A stretch of DNA of 64,000 nucleotides from Paraburkholderia sp. D15 (lineage in GTDB: Bacteria; Pseudomonadota; Gammaproteobacteria; Burkholderiales; Burkholderiaceae): contig NZ_CP110396.1 of NCBI RefSeq assembly GCF_029910215.1, positions 2,294,001 to 2,358,000 of the forward strand, read 5' to 3'. The position numbers and the translations under genes are program-made. Of the stretch, positions 35,353 to 44,140 are shown piece by piece. Within the stretch, counting starts at the first letter, position 1; each line of letters opens with the position of its first letter. Under the pieces are notes generated by a model, which worked only from the letters and a program-made list of their open reading frames with translations, was not told where the DNA came from and did no database searches.

Positions 35353-36462
35353 ATGATGGCCGACCCACTTATGATTCAACCGTTGCGCTTCGACCCTTCC
35401 TTCGAGCAAATCCCCGACGACGAGGCGGAGACGACCCGCGAACTGGTCGAGACGTTACGCAGCATCATCGAAACCACGTACAAGGACTATGGACACGCGG
35501 TGCGAAGCGTCCACGCAAAGAGTCACGGTCTGCTGCAAGGCGAACTGGAAGTGTTGGCGAATCTGCCACCCGTTTATGCTCAAGGCGCGTTCGCGCGTGC
35601 CGGAAAATACCCGGTCGTGATGCGCTTTTCGACCAACCCCGGCGATATTCTCGACGACGGCGTGTCCACGCCGCGCGGTCTGGCGCTGAAGATGATCGGT
35701 GTGGATGGCGAGCGTTTGCCGGGAAGCGAAGACGCGGTGACCCAGGACTTCGTGATGCAGAACGCGCCCGCATTCGGCGCGCCGACGCCGAAAAAATTTC
35801 TCGGCATGCTGAAGATGCTGGCAAAGACGACCGATAAAGCGCCGGGGATGAAGAAGGCGCTGTCCGCTGTGTTGCGCGGCGCGGAATCCGCGGTGGAAGC
35901 GTTGGGCGGGGAAAGTCCGACGCTGCGCAATCTGGGCGGACATCCGAAGACCCATGTACTCGGCGAGACGTACTACACGATGGTGCCGTTTCTGTATGGG
36001 CCTTACTACGCGAAGCTGAGTGTGGTGCCGGTGTCGGCGAGCTTGACGGCGTTGACCGATGCGCCCGTGGACCTGGACGGCAAACCGAACGGCCTGCGCG
36101 ACGCCGTCAACGCGTTTTTCGTCGATAACACCGCGCAGTGGGAGGTGCGTGTGCAACTCGCCACCGATCTCGACAGGATGCCGATCGAGGACGCATCCGT
36201 TAAATGGCCGGAGGACGAAAGCCCGTACGTGACGGTCGCACGGTTGACCGTTCTGCCACAGCCGGCATGGACCGATGCACGCGCCGCAGTGGTCGACGAT
36301 CGTCTGGCTTTCAGCCCGTGGCAGGGTTTGAGCGCGCATCGGCCGTTGGGCGGCGTGATGCGTTCGCGTAAGCCGGCGTATGAAATGTCGTCGGCCTTTC
36401 GCGGGCAGCACAACGGTTGTCCGATGCATGAGCCGCGTTCGGCCGAACCGCTGCCGGATTGA
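35353..36462 (+). CDS. Catalase-family haem protein
   Basis: Catalase-fold protein of 369 residues, shorter than ordinary monofunctional catalases (about 480 or more). The distal-His motif RSVHAKSHGLLQGE is present, then VVMRFSTNPGDILDDGVSTPRG and FVMQNAPAFGAPTPKKFL. The proximal Tyr is probably in RSRKPAYEMSSAFR. Such minimal catalase-like proteins can act as peroxidases or fatty-acid hydroperoxide enzymes; catalase activity is not certain. Two adjacent ATGs (35353, 35356) follow TGGAG. Monocistronic, with an 8-bp hairpin at 36478-36499 between it and the convergent regulator. Confidence 0.85.
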   Translation: MMADPLMIQPLRFDPSFEQIPDDEAETTRELVETLRSIIETTYKDYGHAVRSVHAKSHGLLQGELEVLANLPPVYAQGAFARAGKYPVVMRFSTNPGDILDDGVSTPRGLALKMIGVDGERLPGSEDAVTQDFVMQNAPAFGAPTPKKFLGMLKMLAKTTDKAPGMKKALSAVLRGAESAVEALGGESPTLRNLGGHPKTHVLGETYYTMVPFLYGPYYAKLSVVPVSASLTALTDAPVDLDGKPNGLRDAVNAFFVDNTAQWEVRVQLATDLDRMPIEDASVKWPEDESPYVTVARLTVLPQPAWTDARAAVVDDRLAFSPWQGLSAHRPLGGVMRSRKPAYEMSSAFRGQHNGCPMHEPRSAEPLPD

Positions 36463-36518
36463 CGAATCCCAGGCCGGCGCGCGGAGCCTTTTCCGCGCGA
36501 GTGTTCAACCGCGAGCAT

Positions 36519-37178
36519 TCAACGCTTCGTGCGCCGGTTCTCCACCGCGAACTTGATCAGTTCCGCCTGCCCTTCGATATCGAGCTTGCGCTTCAGATTC
36601 AGCCGATGCGTTTCCACCGTGCGCACCGACAGATCGTTACGCTGCGCGATCTGCTTGCTCGAGAGTCCTTCGGCGAGCGCGTCGAGAATATCGCGCTCGC
36701 GCGGCGTGAGCCGTTCGACCGGCGCTTGATTCGCCGAAGCCTGAATCAGGCGCGCGCCGAGCCCCGCGCTGAAGAACTGCTTGCCGTCGAGCACCGCGCC
36801 GATCGCCTGAATGATCTCCGTGGCGGGCGAATCCTTCAGCACGTAGCCGCTCGCACCGGCCCGCACCGCCTGGGTCACGTATTCGAGGTTGTCGTGCATC
36901 GACAGCATCAGCACGCGGATACCCGGGAACTGCTCGTGAAACAGACCGGCGAGCGCAATGCCGTTCATCCCGTTCATGCCGACGTCCATCAGCACGAGGT
37001 GAGGGGTCGCGTGCGCAGCGAGTGCGAGCGCTTCTTGCGCATTACCCGCTTCGCCGACGATTTCGAAATGGCCGCTGGCTTCGAGCCGCGCGCGCAGGCC
37101 GTCGCGCACCAACGGGTGATCGTCGACAAGCAGTAGACGGGCGAGGGCAGGCGCGAGGGCAGACGATGTGTCGGTCAT
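36519..37178 (-). CDS. MctR-like NarL/LuxR response regulator
   Basis: Two-component regulator of 219 residues. The receiver domain has LLLVDDHPLVRDGL, the phospho-Asp in HLVLMDVGMNG, and a Lys in YVLKDSP. A LuxR-type DNA-binding helix-turn-helix follows (RLTPRERDILDALAEGLSSKQIAQRNDLSVRTVETHR). It lies 7 bp after its cognate kinase gene. The pair is divergent from DUF3311-mctP, the arrangement of the rhizobial MctSR system that activates mctP for monocarboxylate uptake, so the same role is inferred. Confidence 0.92.
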   Translation of the reverse strand: MTDTSSALAPALARLLLVDDHPLVRDGLRARLEASGHFEIVGEAGNAQEALALAAHATPHLVLMDVGMNGMNGIALAGLFHEQFPGIRVLMLSMHDNLEYVTQAVRAGASGYVLKDSPATEIIQAIGAVLDGKQFFSAGLGARLIQASANQAPVERLTPRERDILDALAEGLSSKQIAQRNDLSVRTVETHRLNLKRKLDIEGQAELIKFAVENRRTKR

Positions 37179-37185
37179 GATGAAA

Positions 37186-38595
37186 TTAATGTACCTGCAG
37201 GGGGGCCACATCGGCCACGCGCGTGCCGAGCGGCACGCGCGCGCTCACGAGCGTATGGCCAGGCTGCGAGCTGAGCGACAGGTTGCCGCCGAGCGCTTCG
37301 AGCCGCTCGCGCATGTTGCGCAGACCGACGCCCGCGCGCCGGCCGACGAATGCATCGGTCACGTCGAAGCCGCGCCCGTTATCGGTGATCGTCAGCGTGA
37401 CGGCGTCGTGCGAGATTTCCAGCGTGAGCGCGGCGCTGGTGGCCTGCGCGTGCCGCACGATGTTGGTCAACGCCTCCTGCGCGATCCGGAACAGCACGGT
37501 GTTCACCACGTCGGGCAGCACGGCGGCGTGCGTATGCGCGATCTGCGTGAAGCCGATCTCGATCGACGACTGCTCGCCAAGCTCGCGCCTGAGTTGTTCC
37601 AGCGCGGCGGCCACGCCGAGATCGTCGAGCATCGACGGACGCAGCGCGTGCGAAATGCGCCGCACCTCGCGCAAGGTGTCGCCGAGCCGCGTGAGACTCG
37701 TGGCGAGCGCGGCCTCGGCGGCGGGCACGCGCACGTCGCTGCGCTCGAAGCGCGCGAGCGCCGATTCGAGCAGCAGCTTCACGGACACCATCATCTGGCT
37801 GATGCCGTCGTGCAGTTCGCGCGACAGACGCGCGCGTTCGTTTTCCTGCGACTCGACCACCTGCTGCGCGAGCCGCTTCAGCTTCGCGTCGGCGCTGCGG
37901 TATTCGGTGACGTTCAGCACCAGCGCGCACAGCGCGATCACGGCGATGCCGGCCACCGCGATCGCGTCGATCCATTTCATCGTGCGATCGATATTGGCCG
38001 CCGCGCGTGCATCGAGGTCGGCGAGCGCCGCGTCGACATCGTCGAGATAGATGCCGGTGCCGATCATCCAGCCCCAGCGTTCGAGCGGCACCACGTAGCC
38101 GAGCTTCGACGCGAGCTTGCCGGTGGACGGCTTGTGCCACACGTAGCGCACGTAGCCGCCGCCGCGCGCGGAGGCCGCGAGCAACTGCTGGATGGTGAGA
38201 ATGCCCTGCGGATCGCGCAGTTCCCACAGGTCGCGCCCGACGAGATCGGGTTCGCGCGGATGCATCAGCGAGCGGCCGTGCGTGTCGTACACGAAGAAGT
38301 AGCCGTCCTTGCCGTAGTCCATTTTCTGCAGCACGTCGAGCGCGCGGGTACGCAGCATCGAGTCGTCGCGGGCGTTCTCCTGGCCGGCGTCATACAGCGG
38401 CGCGATGGCCGTCGACGCGAGTTCGACGTAATGCTTCAGTTCGAGCTGCTTGCTGGCCATGTAGGCCGCCTGGGTGGTCGCGTGCTGCGCCTCGGCGAGC
38501 GCGATCGCTTCTTCGCGCACACCGATTTCAATGCTCGCCATGGCCCCCAGGAAGGGCACGATCGCCAGCAGGACAATCTTCGCTTTGAGTTTCAT
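37186..38595 (-). CDS. MctS-like sensor histidine kinase with Cache domain
   Basis: Membrane kinase of 469 residues. The first membrane segment is at about 5-22. A periplasmic Cache sensor follows (GYFFVYDTHGRSLMHPREPDLVG, then LERWGWMIGTGIYLDDV), then a second membrane segment (WIDAIAVAGIAVIALCALVLNV). The HisKA_3 phosphoacceptor is in RLSRELHDGISQMMVSVK, and the ATPase has DNGRGFDV. Cache sensors of this type bind small carboxylates, matching the adjacent monocarboxylate permease. The minus-strand start lacks a Shine-Dalgarno sequence and lies 16 bp from the TACGTA palindrome, suggesting autoregulation or a very short leader. Confidence 0.92.
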   Translation of the reverse strand: MKLKAKIVLLAIVPFLGAMASIEIGVREEAIALAEAQHATTQAAYMASKQLELKHYVELASTAIAPLYDAGQENARDDSMLRTRALDVLQKMDYGKDGYFFVYDTHGRSLMHPREPDLVGRDLWELRDPQGILTIQQLLAASARGGGYVRYVWHKPSTGKLASKLGYVVPLERWGWMIGTGIYLDDVDAALADLDARAAANIDRTMKWIDAIAVAGIAVIALCALVLNVTEYRSADAKLKRLAQQVVESQENERARLSRELHDGISQMMVSVKLLLESALARFERSDVRVPAAEAALATSLTRLGDTLREVRRISHALRPSMLDDLGVAAALEQLRRELGEQSSIEIGFTQIAHTHAAVLPDVVNTVLFRIAQEALTNIVRHAQATSAALTLEISHDAVTLTITDNGRGFDVTDAFVGRRAGVGLRNMRERLEALGGNLSLSSQPGHTLVSARVPLGTRVADVAPLQVH

Positions 38596-38610
38596 GGCAG
38601 GAGGGAGCGG

Positions 38611-38646
38611 CGGCGGCTACGTAGTATTACGTAGCCGCCGTACGTA
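38611..38646. promoter_or_regulatory. TACGTA palindrome, predicted MctR operator
   Basis: A perfect 13-bp inverted repeat CGGCGGCTACGTA / TACGTAGCCGCCG with a GTAT centre (38611-38640) is followed by a third TACGTA at 38641-38646. The three TACGTA cores begin at 38618, 38628 and 38641. It sits in the 159-bp region between the divergent mctS-like and DUF3311-mctP genes. It is symmetrical, as expected for a NarL/LuxR-type dimer. A role as hairpin rather than operator cannot be excluded. Confidence 0.65.
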
Positions 38647-38754
38647 GTTGCGCGCTTGTGAGGACGCTTACGAAGGCGAATACTACATCCCCGCGACGTG
38701 GTTTGCCTCGCGTGCCGCCGTGCGCGGCGTCACTATTAGACTTAGGAGAAGTGT

Positions 38755-38952
38755 GTGGAGACCTCCCCATCCGCCGGCCGTTCATGGCTCTGGCTCATTC
38801 TGCTGATCCCGTACATCGCGCTGTTGTGGCTGCCGTTCTATAACGACACGCGTCCCTCGTTCGCGGGCTTTCCGTTCTTCTACTGGTATCAGTTTCTGTG
38901 GGTGCCGTTGACCTCGCTGCTGATTTACGTCGTGTACCGAGGTGTCAAATGA
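38755..38952 (+). CDS. DUF3311 small membrane protein, partner of MctP
   Basis: Two-segment membrane protein of 65 residues (WLWLILLIPYIALLWLPFYN and FLWVPLTSLLIYVVYRGVK). DUF3311 proteins precede sodium:solute symporters of the monocarboxylate type and probably act as a subunit. GTG start with AGGAG at 38744-38748. The TGA overlaps the mctP ATG, giving tight coupling. Confidence 0.9.
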   Translation: METSPSAGRSWLWLILLIPYIALLWLPFYNDTRPSFAGFPFFYWYQFLWVPLTSLLIYVVYRGVK

Positions 38953-40430
38953 GCGACCTGAATCCCGTCAATCCGGTTGCGATGACCGTCTTCATCGCCT
39001 TCTTCGTGCTCGTCACCGTGATCGGGTTTTTCGCCGCGCGCTGGAAGCGTGGCGATCTGACCCAGTTGCACGAGTGGGGTCTCGGCGGCCGTCAGTTCGG
39101 CACCGTCATTTCGTGGTTCCTCGTGGGCGGCGACTTCTACACCGCGTACACGGTGATCGCGGTGCCCGCGCTGGTCTATTCGGTCGGTGCATATGGGTTC
39201 TTCGCGCTGCCGTACACGATCATCGTCTATCCGTTCGTGTTCGCGGTCATGCCGAAGCTGTGGAAAGTCGCGCATGCGAAAAACCACATCACGGCAGCGG
39301 ACTACGTGCAGGGCGAATACGGCGGCAAGTGGTTTCCGGCCGCCATCGCGCTGACCGGCATTGTCGCGACCATGCCGTATATCGCGCTGCAGCTCGTGGG
39401 CATGCAGGTCGTGATCAAGGGGCTGGGCGTGAGCGGCGAAATGCCGTTGATCGTCGCGTTCGTGATCCTCGCGCTGTACACGTATGCGAGCGGTTTGCGG
39501 GCCCCGGCCATGATCGCGTTCGTCAAGGACATCATGATCTATATCGTCGTGATCGCGGCGGTGTGGCTGATTCCGGCGAAACTCGGCGGCTATGCGCACG
39601 TGTTCGACGCGGCCGATACGTATTTCAAGGCCAAGGGCGGTGCGACCGGCATCATCCTGAAGCCCACGCAGTTCACCGCGTATGCGTCGCTCGCGCTGGG
39701 CTCGGCGCTGGCCGCATTCATGTATCCGCATACGATGACGGCCGTGCTGTCGTCCGCGTCGGCGAAAACGGTGCGCAAGAACGCGATTTTCCTGCCGGCG
39801 TACACGCTGTTGCTCGGCCTGATCGCGCTGCTGGGTTATATGGCGATTGCCGCGGGCGTGCATGTGAAGTCGGCGTCTGACATGGTGCCGGCGTTGTTCA
39901 ACACGCTGTTCCCGTCGTGGTTCGTCGGCTTCGCGGCAGCGGCGATTGCGATCAGCGCGCTGGTGCCGGCCGCGATCATGTCGATCGGCGCGGCCAATCT
40001 GTTCACGCGTAATCTGTGGCGTCCGCTGGTGTCGCCGAACATTTCGCCGGCGGGTGAGGCGTCGACCGCGAAGATCGTCTCGCTGGTCGTGAAGTTCGGC
40101 GCGCTGCTGTTCATCGTGTTCCTGCCGACGCAGTACGCGATCGACCTGCAACTGCTCGGCGGCGTGTGGATTCTGCAGATTTTCCCGGCCATCGTGTTCT
40201 CGCTGTACACGCGCCGCCTGAATACGCCGGGTCTGTTCCTCGGCTGGCTGGTGGGCATCGTGATCGGCACGAGTCTCGCGATCATTCAAGGTCTGAAGCC
40301 GGTGTACGCGCTGCATCTCGGCGATGCGGTCTATCCGCTGTATATCGGCCTGATCGCGCTGGCGGCGAATATCGTCGTGAGCTTTGTCGTGTCGGTGGTG
40401 TCGCCGCGCAGGGTGGCGGCTGCGGCTTGA
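38949..40430 (+). CDS. mctP: MctP-type monocarboxylate:sodium symporter
   Basis: Sodium:solute symporter family carrier of 493 residues with about 13 membrane segments. Signatures include LHEWGLGGRQFGTVISWFLVGGDFYTAYT, AADYVQGEYGGKWFP and SALVPAAIMSIGAANLFTRN. Characterised MctP imports lactate, pyruvate, propionate and alanine. Start in the DUF3311 stop (ATGA). A strong terminator lies about 50 bp downstream. Expression is probably controlled by the divergent two-component system. Confidence 0.93.
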   Translation: MSDLNPVNPVAMTVFIAFFVLVTVIGFFAARWKRGDLTQLHEWGLGGRQFGTVISWFLVGGDFYTAYTVIAVPALVYSVGAYGFFALPYTIIVYPFVFAVMPKLWKVAHAKNHITAADYVQGEYGGKWFPAAIALTGIVATMPYIALQLVGMQVVIKGLGVSGEMPLIVAFVILALYTYASGLRAPAMIAFVKDIMIYIVVIAAVWLIPAKLGGYAHVFDAADTYFKAKGGATGIILKPTQFTAYASLALGSALAAFMYPHTMTAVLSSASAKTVRKNAIFLPAYTLLLGLIALLGYMAIAAGVHVKSASDMVPALFNTLFPSWFVGFAAAAIAISALVPAAIMSIGAANLFTRNLWRPLVSPNISPAGEASTAKIVSLVVKFGALLFIVFLPTQYAIDLQLLGGVWILQIFPAIVFSLYTRRLNTPGLFLGWLVGIVIGTSLAIIQGLKPVYALHLGDAVYPLYIGLIALAANIVVSFVVSVVSPRRVAAAA

Positions 40431-40478
40431 TAGACGGCCTTAGTCGATCGGTCGAATTGCGGAATCGCTGAAACAAAG

Positions 40479-40520
40479 AACGCCGCGATGCTTTCGGGCA
40501 TCGCGGCGTTTTGCTTTTTG
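40479..40520 (+). terminator. Strong intrinsic terminator after mctP
   Basis: Perfect 13-bp stem AACGCCGCGATGC (40479-40491) / GCATCGCGGCGTT (40498-40510), loop TTTCGG, followed by TTGCTTTTTG. It could also end the minus-strand oxidoreductase transcript. Confidence 0.93.
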
Positions 40521-40585
40521 CCCACGGCGCGGGGCGACTGCCGACGTTGCAGGCCGAGCTGCATGCGAACGCTTTCGAGCCGACG

Positions 40586-41827
40586 CTAGAACCGCTCCAC
40601 GCTGAACGGACGCGGATCGACCAGCGTCTCTTCTCCCGTCATCATCTCGGCAATCAACCGACCCGTGACCGGCCCGAGCGTGAGGCCATGATGCGCGTGG
40701 CCGAACGCGAACCACAAACCGCGATGACGCCGCGCGGGCCCGATGATCGGCATCATGTCCGGCGTGCAGGGGCGGCGCCCCATCCACGGTTCCGCGTCCA
40801 GCGGCTCGCCAAGCGGAAACAGCGTGCGCGCGACCGGTTCCACCATCGCGAGTTGCACGGGCGTCTTGGGCGCATCCGGGAAGGCGATCTCCGCGCCGGT
40901 GGTCAGACGGATGCCGCGCGCCATCGGCGCCAGCAGGTAGCCGCCTTCGGCGTCCAGCACCGGATGATTCAGGCGCGCCTCGGCCTGCGCCGCATAGTGC
41001 ATGTGATACCCGCGTTTGACCGCGAGCGGCAGCCGGTAGCCGAGCCGTTCGCTCAAGCGATCGGACCACGGCCCCAACGCGACGACCGCCGATGCCGCCG
41101 CGATCGTGCCTTCCTGCGTCTGCACTTCCCAACCTTCGCGCAGCGTCTGCGCATCGCCGGTGAAAAAGCGGCCGCCCAGCGCTTCGAAATGCTTTGCGTA
41201 GGCGGTGACGAGCGCGTTCGGGTCGCTCACGGAATCGGATTGCGGATAGTGGACCGCGCCGTGCAGCGTGCGGTCGAGATCGGGTTCGGCCTGTTGCAGG
41301 CGGGTGGCGTCGAGCGCGTCGAACTGGATGCCGTACTCGTCGTGCCAGCGTTGCGCGGTCCGCACTTCTTCGTCGTGCACGGCCGGGGTGCGGAACACCT
41401 TCATCCAGCCGATCGGGCGCAACAGATCGCGCGCACCCGCGGCGGCGGCAAGCGCGTGATGTTCGCTCACGCAATGTTCGATCAGCGTCGCGTACGACCT
41501 GGCGATCTGCGCGTGACGGGCCGGGTCCGAGTTGCGCCAGTACTGGAACAGGAACGGCGCGACCTTGAAAATCGCGTCGGCGTGATAGCGCACGTCGGGC
41601 GACCGGTTCAGCGCATAGCGCAGCAGCGCGCCGACACCGCGCGGAAACGCGTACGGATAGACCCCTTCGCGTTGAATCAGCCCGGCGTTGCCGAACGACG
41701 TTTCGTTGCCCGGCGGCTTGCGGTCGATCAGCGCGACCTGGCGGCCGCGCTGTTGCAGATGCACGGCGGTGCACACGCCGACAATGCCCGCGCCGAGTAC
41801 GACGGTATCGAATTCGAGTTTGCTCAT
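40586..41827 (-). CDS. FAD-dependent oxidoreductase (DadA-like D-amino acid dehydrogenase)
   Basis: DAO-fold flavoenzyme of 413 residues. The FAD-binding VVLGAGIVGVCTAVHLQQRG and an ETSFGNAG motif like DadA open the protein. FGHAHHGLTLGPVTGRLIAEM closes it, where the flavin is again contacted. Family members oxidise D-amino acids, proline derivatives or glycine-like amines; the exact substrate is unclear. It starts in the stop codon of a LysR gene (overlap 41824-41827), an unusual same-strand coupling of regulator and enzyme. Confidence 0.88.
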   Translation of the reverse strand: MSKLEFDTVVLGAGIVGVCTAVHLQQRGRQVALIDRKPPGNETSFGNAGLIQREGVYPYAFPRGVGALLRYALNRSPDVRYHADAIFKVAPFLFQYWRNSDPARHAQIARSYATLIEHCVSEHHALAAAAGARDLLRPIGWMKVFRTPAVHDEEVRTAQRWHDEYGIQFDALDATRLQQAEPDLDRTLHGAVHYPQSDSVSDPNALVTAYAKHFEALGGRFFTGDAQTLREGWEVQTQEGTIAAASAVVALGPWSDRLSERLGYRLPLAVKRGYHMHYAAQAEARLNHPVLDAEGGYLLAPMARGIRLTTGAEIAFPDAPKTPVQLAMVEPVARTLFPLGEPLDAEPWMGRRPCTPDMMPIIGPARRHRGLWFAFGHAHHGLTLGPVTGRLIAEMMTGEETLVDPRPFSVERF

Positions 41828-42735
41828 TGGCCTCGTCCAATGTTGCTGTTTTCAAGTATCTCGACCACCCAGTCGACGAACGCCCGGGTCGCGCCGCTCG
41901 CGTTTCTGCCGTCCGGATATACGACCGAGACGGGCACCGGCGCGCTTCTCGCGTCGGCCAGCACTTCCTTCAACCGTCCCGATTGCAGATACGGCAACGC
42001 GACGAATTCGGATAACTGGATCAGCCCCAATCCTTCGAGACCGCATTGCAGATAGGCCTCGGTTTCGTTCACCGCGAAACGGCCCGGCAGACTCAGCGTG
42101 AACGGCTCGCCATGCACGCGAAAGCGCCAGTCGACCGGCCGGCCCGTGGCGTTCGACAGGTAATTGACCACGCGATGATGGATCAATACGTCGACGCTTG
42201 CCGGTTCGCCGTATTCGCGCAGATAGCGCGGCGATGCGCAGGTGATCCAGTTCAACTGGCCGACACGCCGGCCGGTCAGCGTCGAGTCCGCGAGTTCGCC
42301 GGTGCGAATCACGCAATCGATGCCGTCGTAGATCAGGTCCGCGGGACGGTCGCTCAAACCGAGCACGAGGTCGATGCCGGGAAAACGCTGCTCGAATTCG
42401 CGGAGCCTCGGCACCACCAGCGCGCGCCCGAGTACGCCGGGCATGTCGGCCCGCACGCGCCCGCGTGGCGCCGCCGGGTCGCTCGACAGCTCGCTTTCCG
42501 CGCGCGCGATGTCCGCGAGAATCGCACGGCACGACGCGTAGTAACGCTCGCCCGCATCGGTCAGGCTCAGCGTGCGGGTGCTGCGGCGAAGCAAGGCGGC
42601 GCCGAGTTCCCGTTCGAGTTGCTTGAGGAGCGTGGTCACCGACGAGCGCGGTAGCGCAAGCGTCTCGGCCGCCTTGCTGAAACTCTGCGCTTCGACGATG
42701 CGCACGAACGTGGTCATCGCTTGGAGTTTGTCCAT
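41824..42735 (-). CDS. LysR-family regulator of the DadA-like oxidase
   Basis: LysR-type regulator of 303 residues. The N-terminal helix-turn-helix is FVRIVEAQSFSKAAETLALPRSSVTTLLKQLE; the effector-binding domain includes RVRADMPGVLG, FPGIDLVLGLSDRPADLIYDGIDCVIR and GLGLIQLSEF, as in the CrgA-like group. It is the upstream gene of a two-gene operon with a flavoenzyme, rather than divergent from its target, so it probably controls its own operon. Confidence 0.92.
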   Translation of the reverse strand: MDKLQAMTTFVRIVEAQSFSKAAETLALPRSSVTTLLKQLERELGAALLRRSTRTLSLTDAGERYYASCRAILADIARAESELSSDPAAPRGRVRADMPGVLGRALVVPRLREFEQRFPGIDLVLGLSDRPADLIYDGIDCVIRTGELADSTLTGRRVGQLNWITCASPRYLREYGEPASVDVLIHHRVVNYLSNATGRPVDWRFRVHGEPFTLSLPGRFAVNETEAYLQCGLEGLGLIQLSEFVALPYLQSGRLKEVLADARSAPVPVSVVYPDGRNASGATRAFVDWVVEILENSNIGRGQ

Positions 42736-42994
42736 GAGGAGGCGGGTAGCTGTGCGGTTCGTCGGGCGGTGGAGCGGGGTTCATCTTACAGGCTTATGGG
42801 GGCGCATTGCGTTCGATCGGCGCGGTGCGTTGTAGCGTGCGTTGCAGCGTGAGATGCAGGCGACACGTATCACTACCGCGATCGACGCGACGACGTTCGA
42901 CAAGCCTGTTTTGTCATTTCAGCCGCGCCGAACAATGGCCGGACGACCCGCCACTACACTCGGTTCTCCCGTTAGTCGAAAAGGTCACTCCATC

Positions 42995-43936
42995 ATGTCG
43001 CATCCTCGATCCATTCTCGTCCTTGGCGCCGGTGAACTCGGCATGGCCATGTTGCGCAGCCTCGCGCGCCGTACCGCCGGCATGCCCGGCGTCTCGCTCG
43101 CCGCGCTGTTGCGTCCCGCCGCGCTCGAATCGACCGACCCGGCGAAACGCCGCGACGTCGACGAACTGCGTTCGCTGTCCATCGAACTGGTGCCCGGCGA
43201 TCTCGCCGCGCAGTCAGAGGACGAACTGGCTGGGCAGTTCCGACGCTTCGATACCGTGATTTCCTGCACCGGCTTCGTCGGCGGCAAGGGCGTGCAGCTC
43301 AAGCTCGCACGGGCGGCGCTCGCGGCCGGCGTCGAACGGTATTTTCCGTGGCAGTTCGGCGTCGATTACGACGTGATCGGCCGGGGCAGCGCGCAGGACC
43401 TGTTCGACGAACAGCTCGACGTGCGTGCTTTGTTGCGCGCGCAACAACGCACGGAATGGGTGATCGTGTCGACCGGCATGTTCACGAGCTTTCTGTTCGA
43501 GCCGTCGTTCGGCGTGGTGAACCGCGAACGCGATACGGTCCATGCGCTCGGCAGTTGGGACAACGCGGTCACCGTCACCACCGCCGACGACATCGGCATG
43601 CTCACCACGGAGATCGTTTTCGCGGCGCCGCGCATCGCGAATGAGATCGTCTATGTGGCGGGCGATACGGTGACCTATCGCCAGCTCGCCGATGCGCTCG
43701 ATGCGTGGCGCGGCGTGCCGGTGCAGCGCGCCGAATGGAGCGTGCCGTATTTGCGCGACGAACTCGCGGCGCAGCCTGACGATTCGCTGCGTAAATACCG
43801 CGTCGTGTTCGCCGAGGGCGCGGGCGTGTCGTGGGAGCCGGCGCGGACTTTTAACGCGCAGCGAGGCATCGCGGTGTGTGGGATGACGCAATGGATGCGC
43901 GAGAACCTGCCGGTGGTGGATGGCGTAACCGTGTAA
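42995..43936 (+). CDS. NmrA-like / isoflavone-reductase-like NAD(P)-binding protein
   Basis: Rossmann-fold protein of 313 residues. ILVLGAGELGMAMLRSLARR binds the nucleotide, and FDTVISCTGFVGGKGVQLKLARAALAAGVERYFPWQFGVDYD is the characteristic NmrA/aromatic-alcohol-reductase segment. The YxxxK of classical SDRs is absent. It could be a reductase or a redox-sensing protein. ATG at 42995 chosen from homology and AAAGGT upstream. Downstream (43937-44000) are short tandem repeats (GTAACCGT, CGCAAC). Confidence 0.85.
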   Translation: MSHPRSILVLGAGELGMAMLRSLARRTAGMPGVSLAALLRPAALESTDPAKRRDVDELRSLSIELVPGDLAAQSEDELAGQFRRFDTVISCTGFVGGKGVQLKLARAALAAGVERYFPWQFGVDYDVIGRGSAQDLFDEQLDVRALLRAQQRTEWVIVSTGMFTSFLFEPSFGVVNRERDTVHALGSWDNAVTVTTADDIGMLTTEIVFAAPRIANEIVYVAGDTVTYRQLADALDAWRGVPVQRAEWSVPYLRDELAAQPDDSLRKYRVVFAEGAGVSWEPARTFNAQRGIAVCGMTQWMRENLPVVDGVTV

Positions 43937-44140
43937 CCGTGTAACCGCGCTAAAGGCGAACGCAACCGCAACCGCAACCGCGTTAAAAAACCCTCGCCGT
44001 CCCCGGCGCGGCCCGTCCCAGCAGGGTTTCCGGCCGCGCCACCCCCTCCCGCGGCTCCCTCCCGCACCCCCGCGAAATCGCATCACGGCGGCATCCACCC
44101 CGGCAGCGTGTAAACTGCTGACTTTTTTGAATCCGGTGGT

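Noticed and set aside
43937..44140. Short tandem repeats (GTAACCGT and CGCAAC) as a possible origin or mobile-element end
   Set aside because: Only two to four copies, with no inverted ends, integrase or DnaA-box-like cluster. Treated as simple-sequence slippage between genes.
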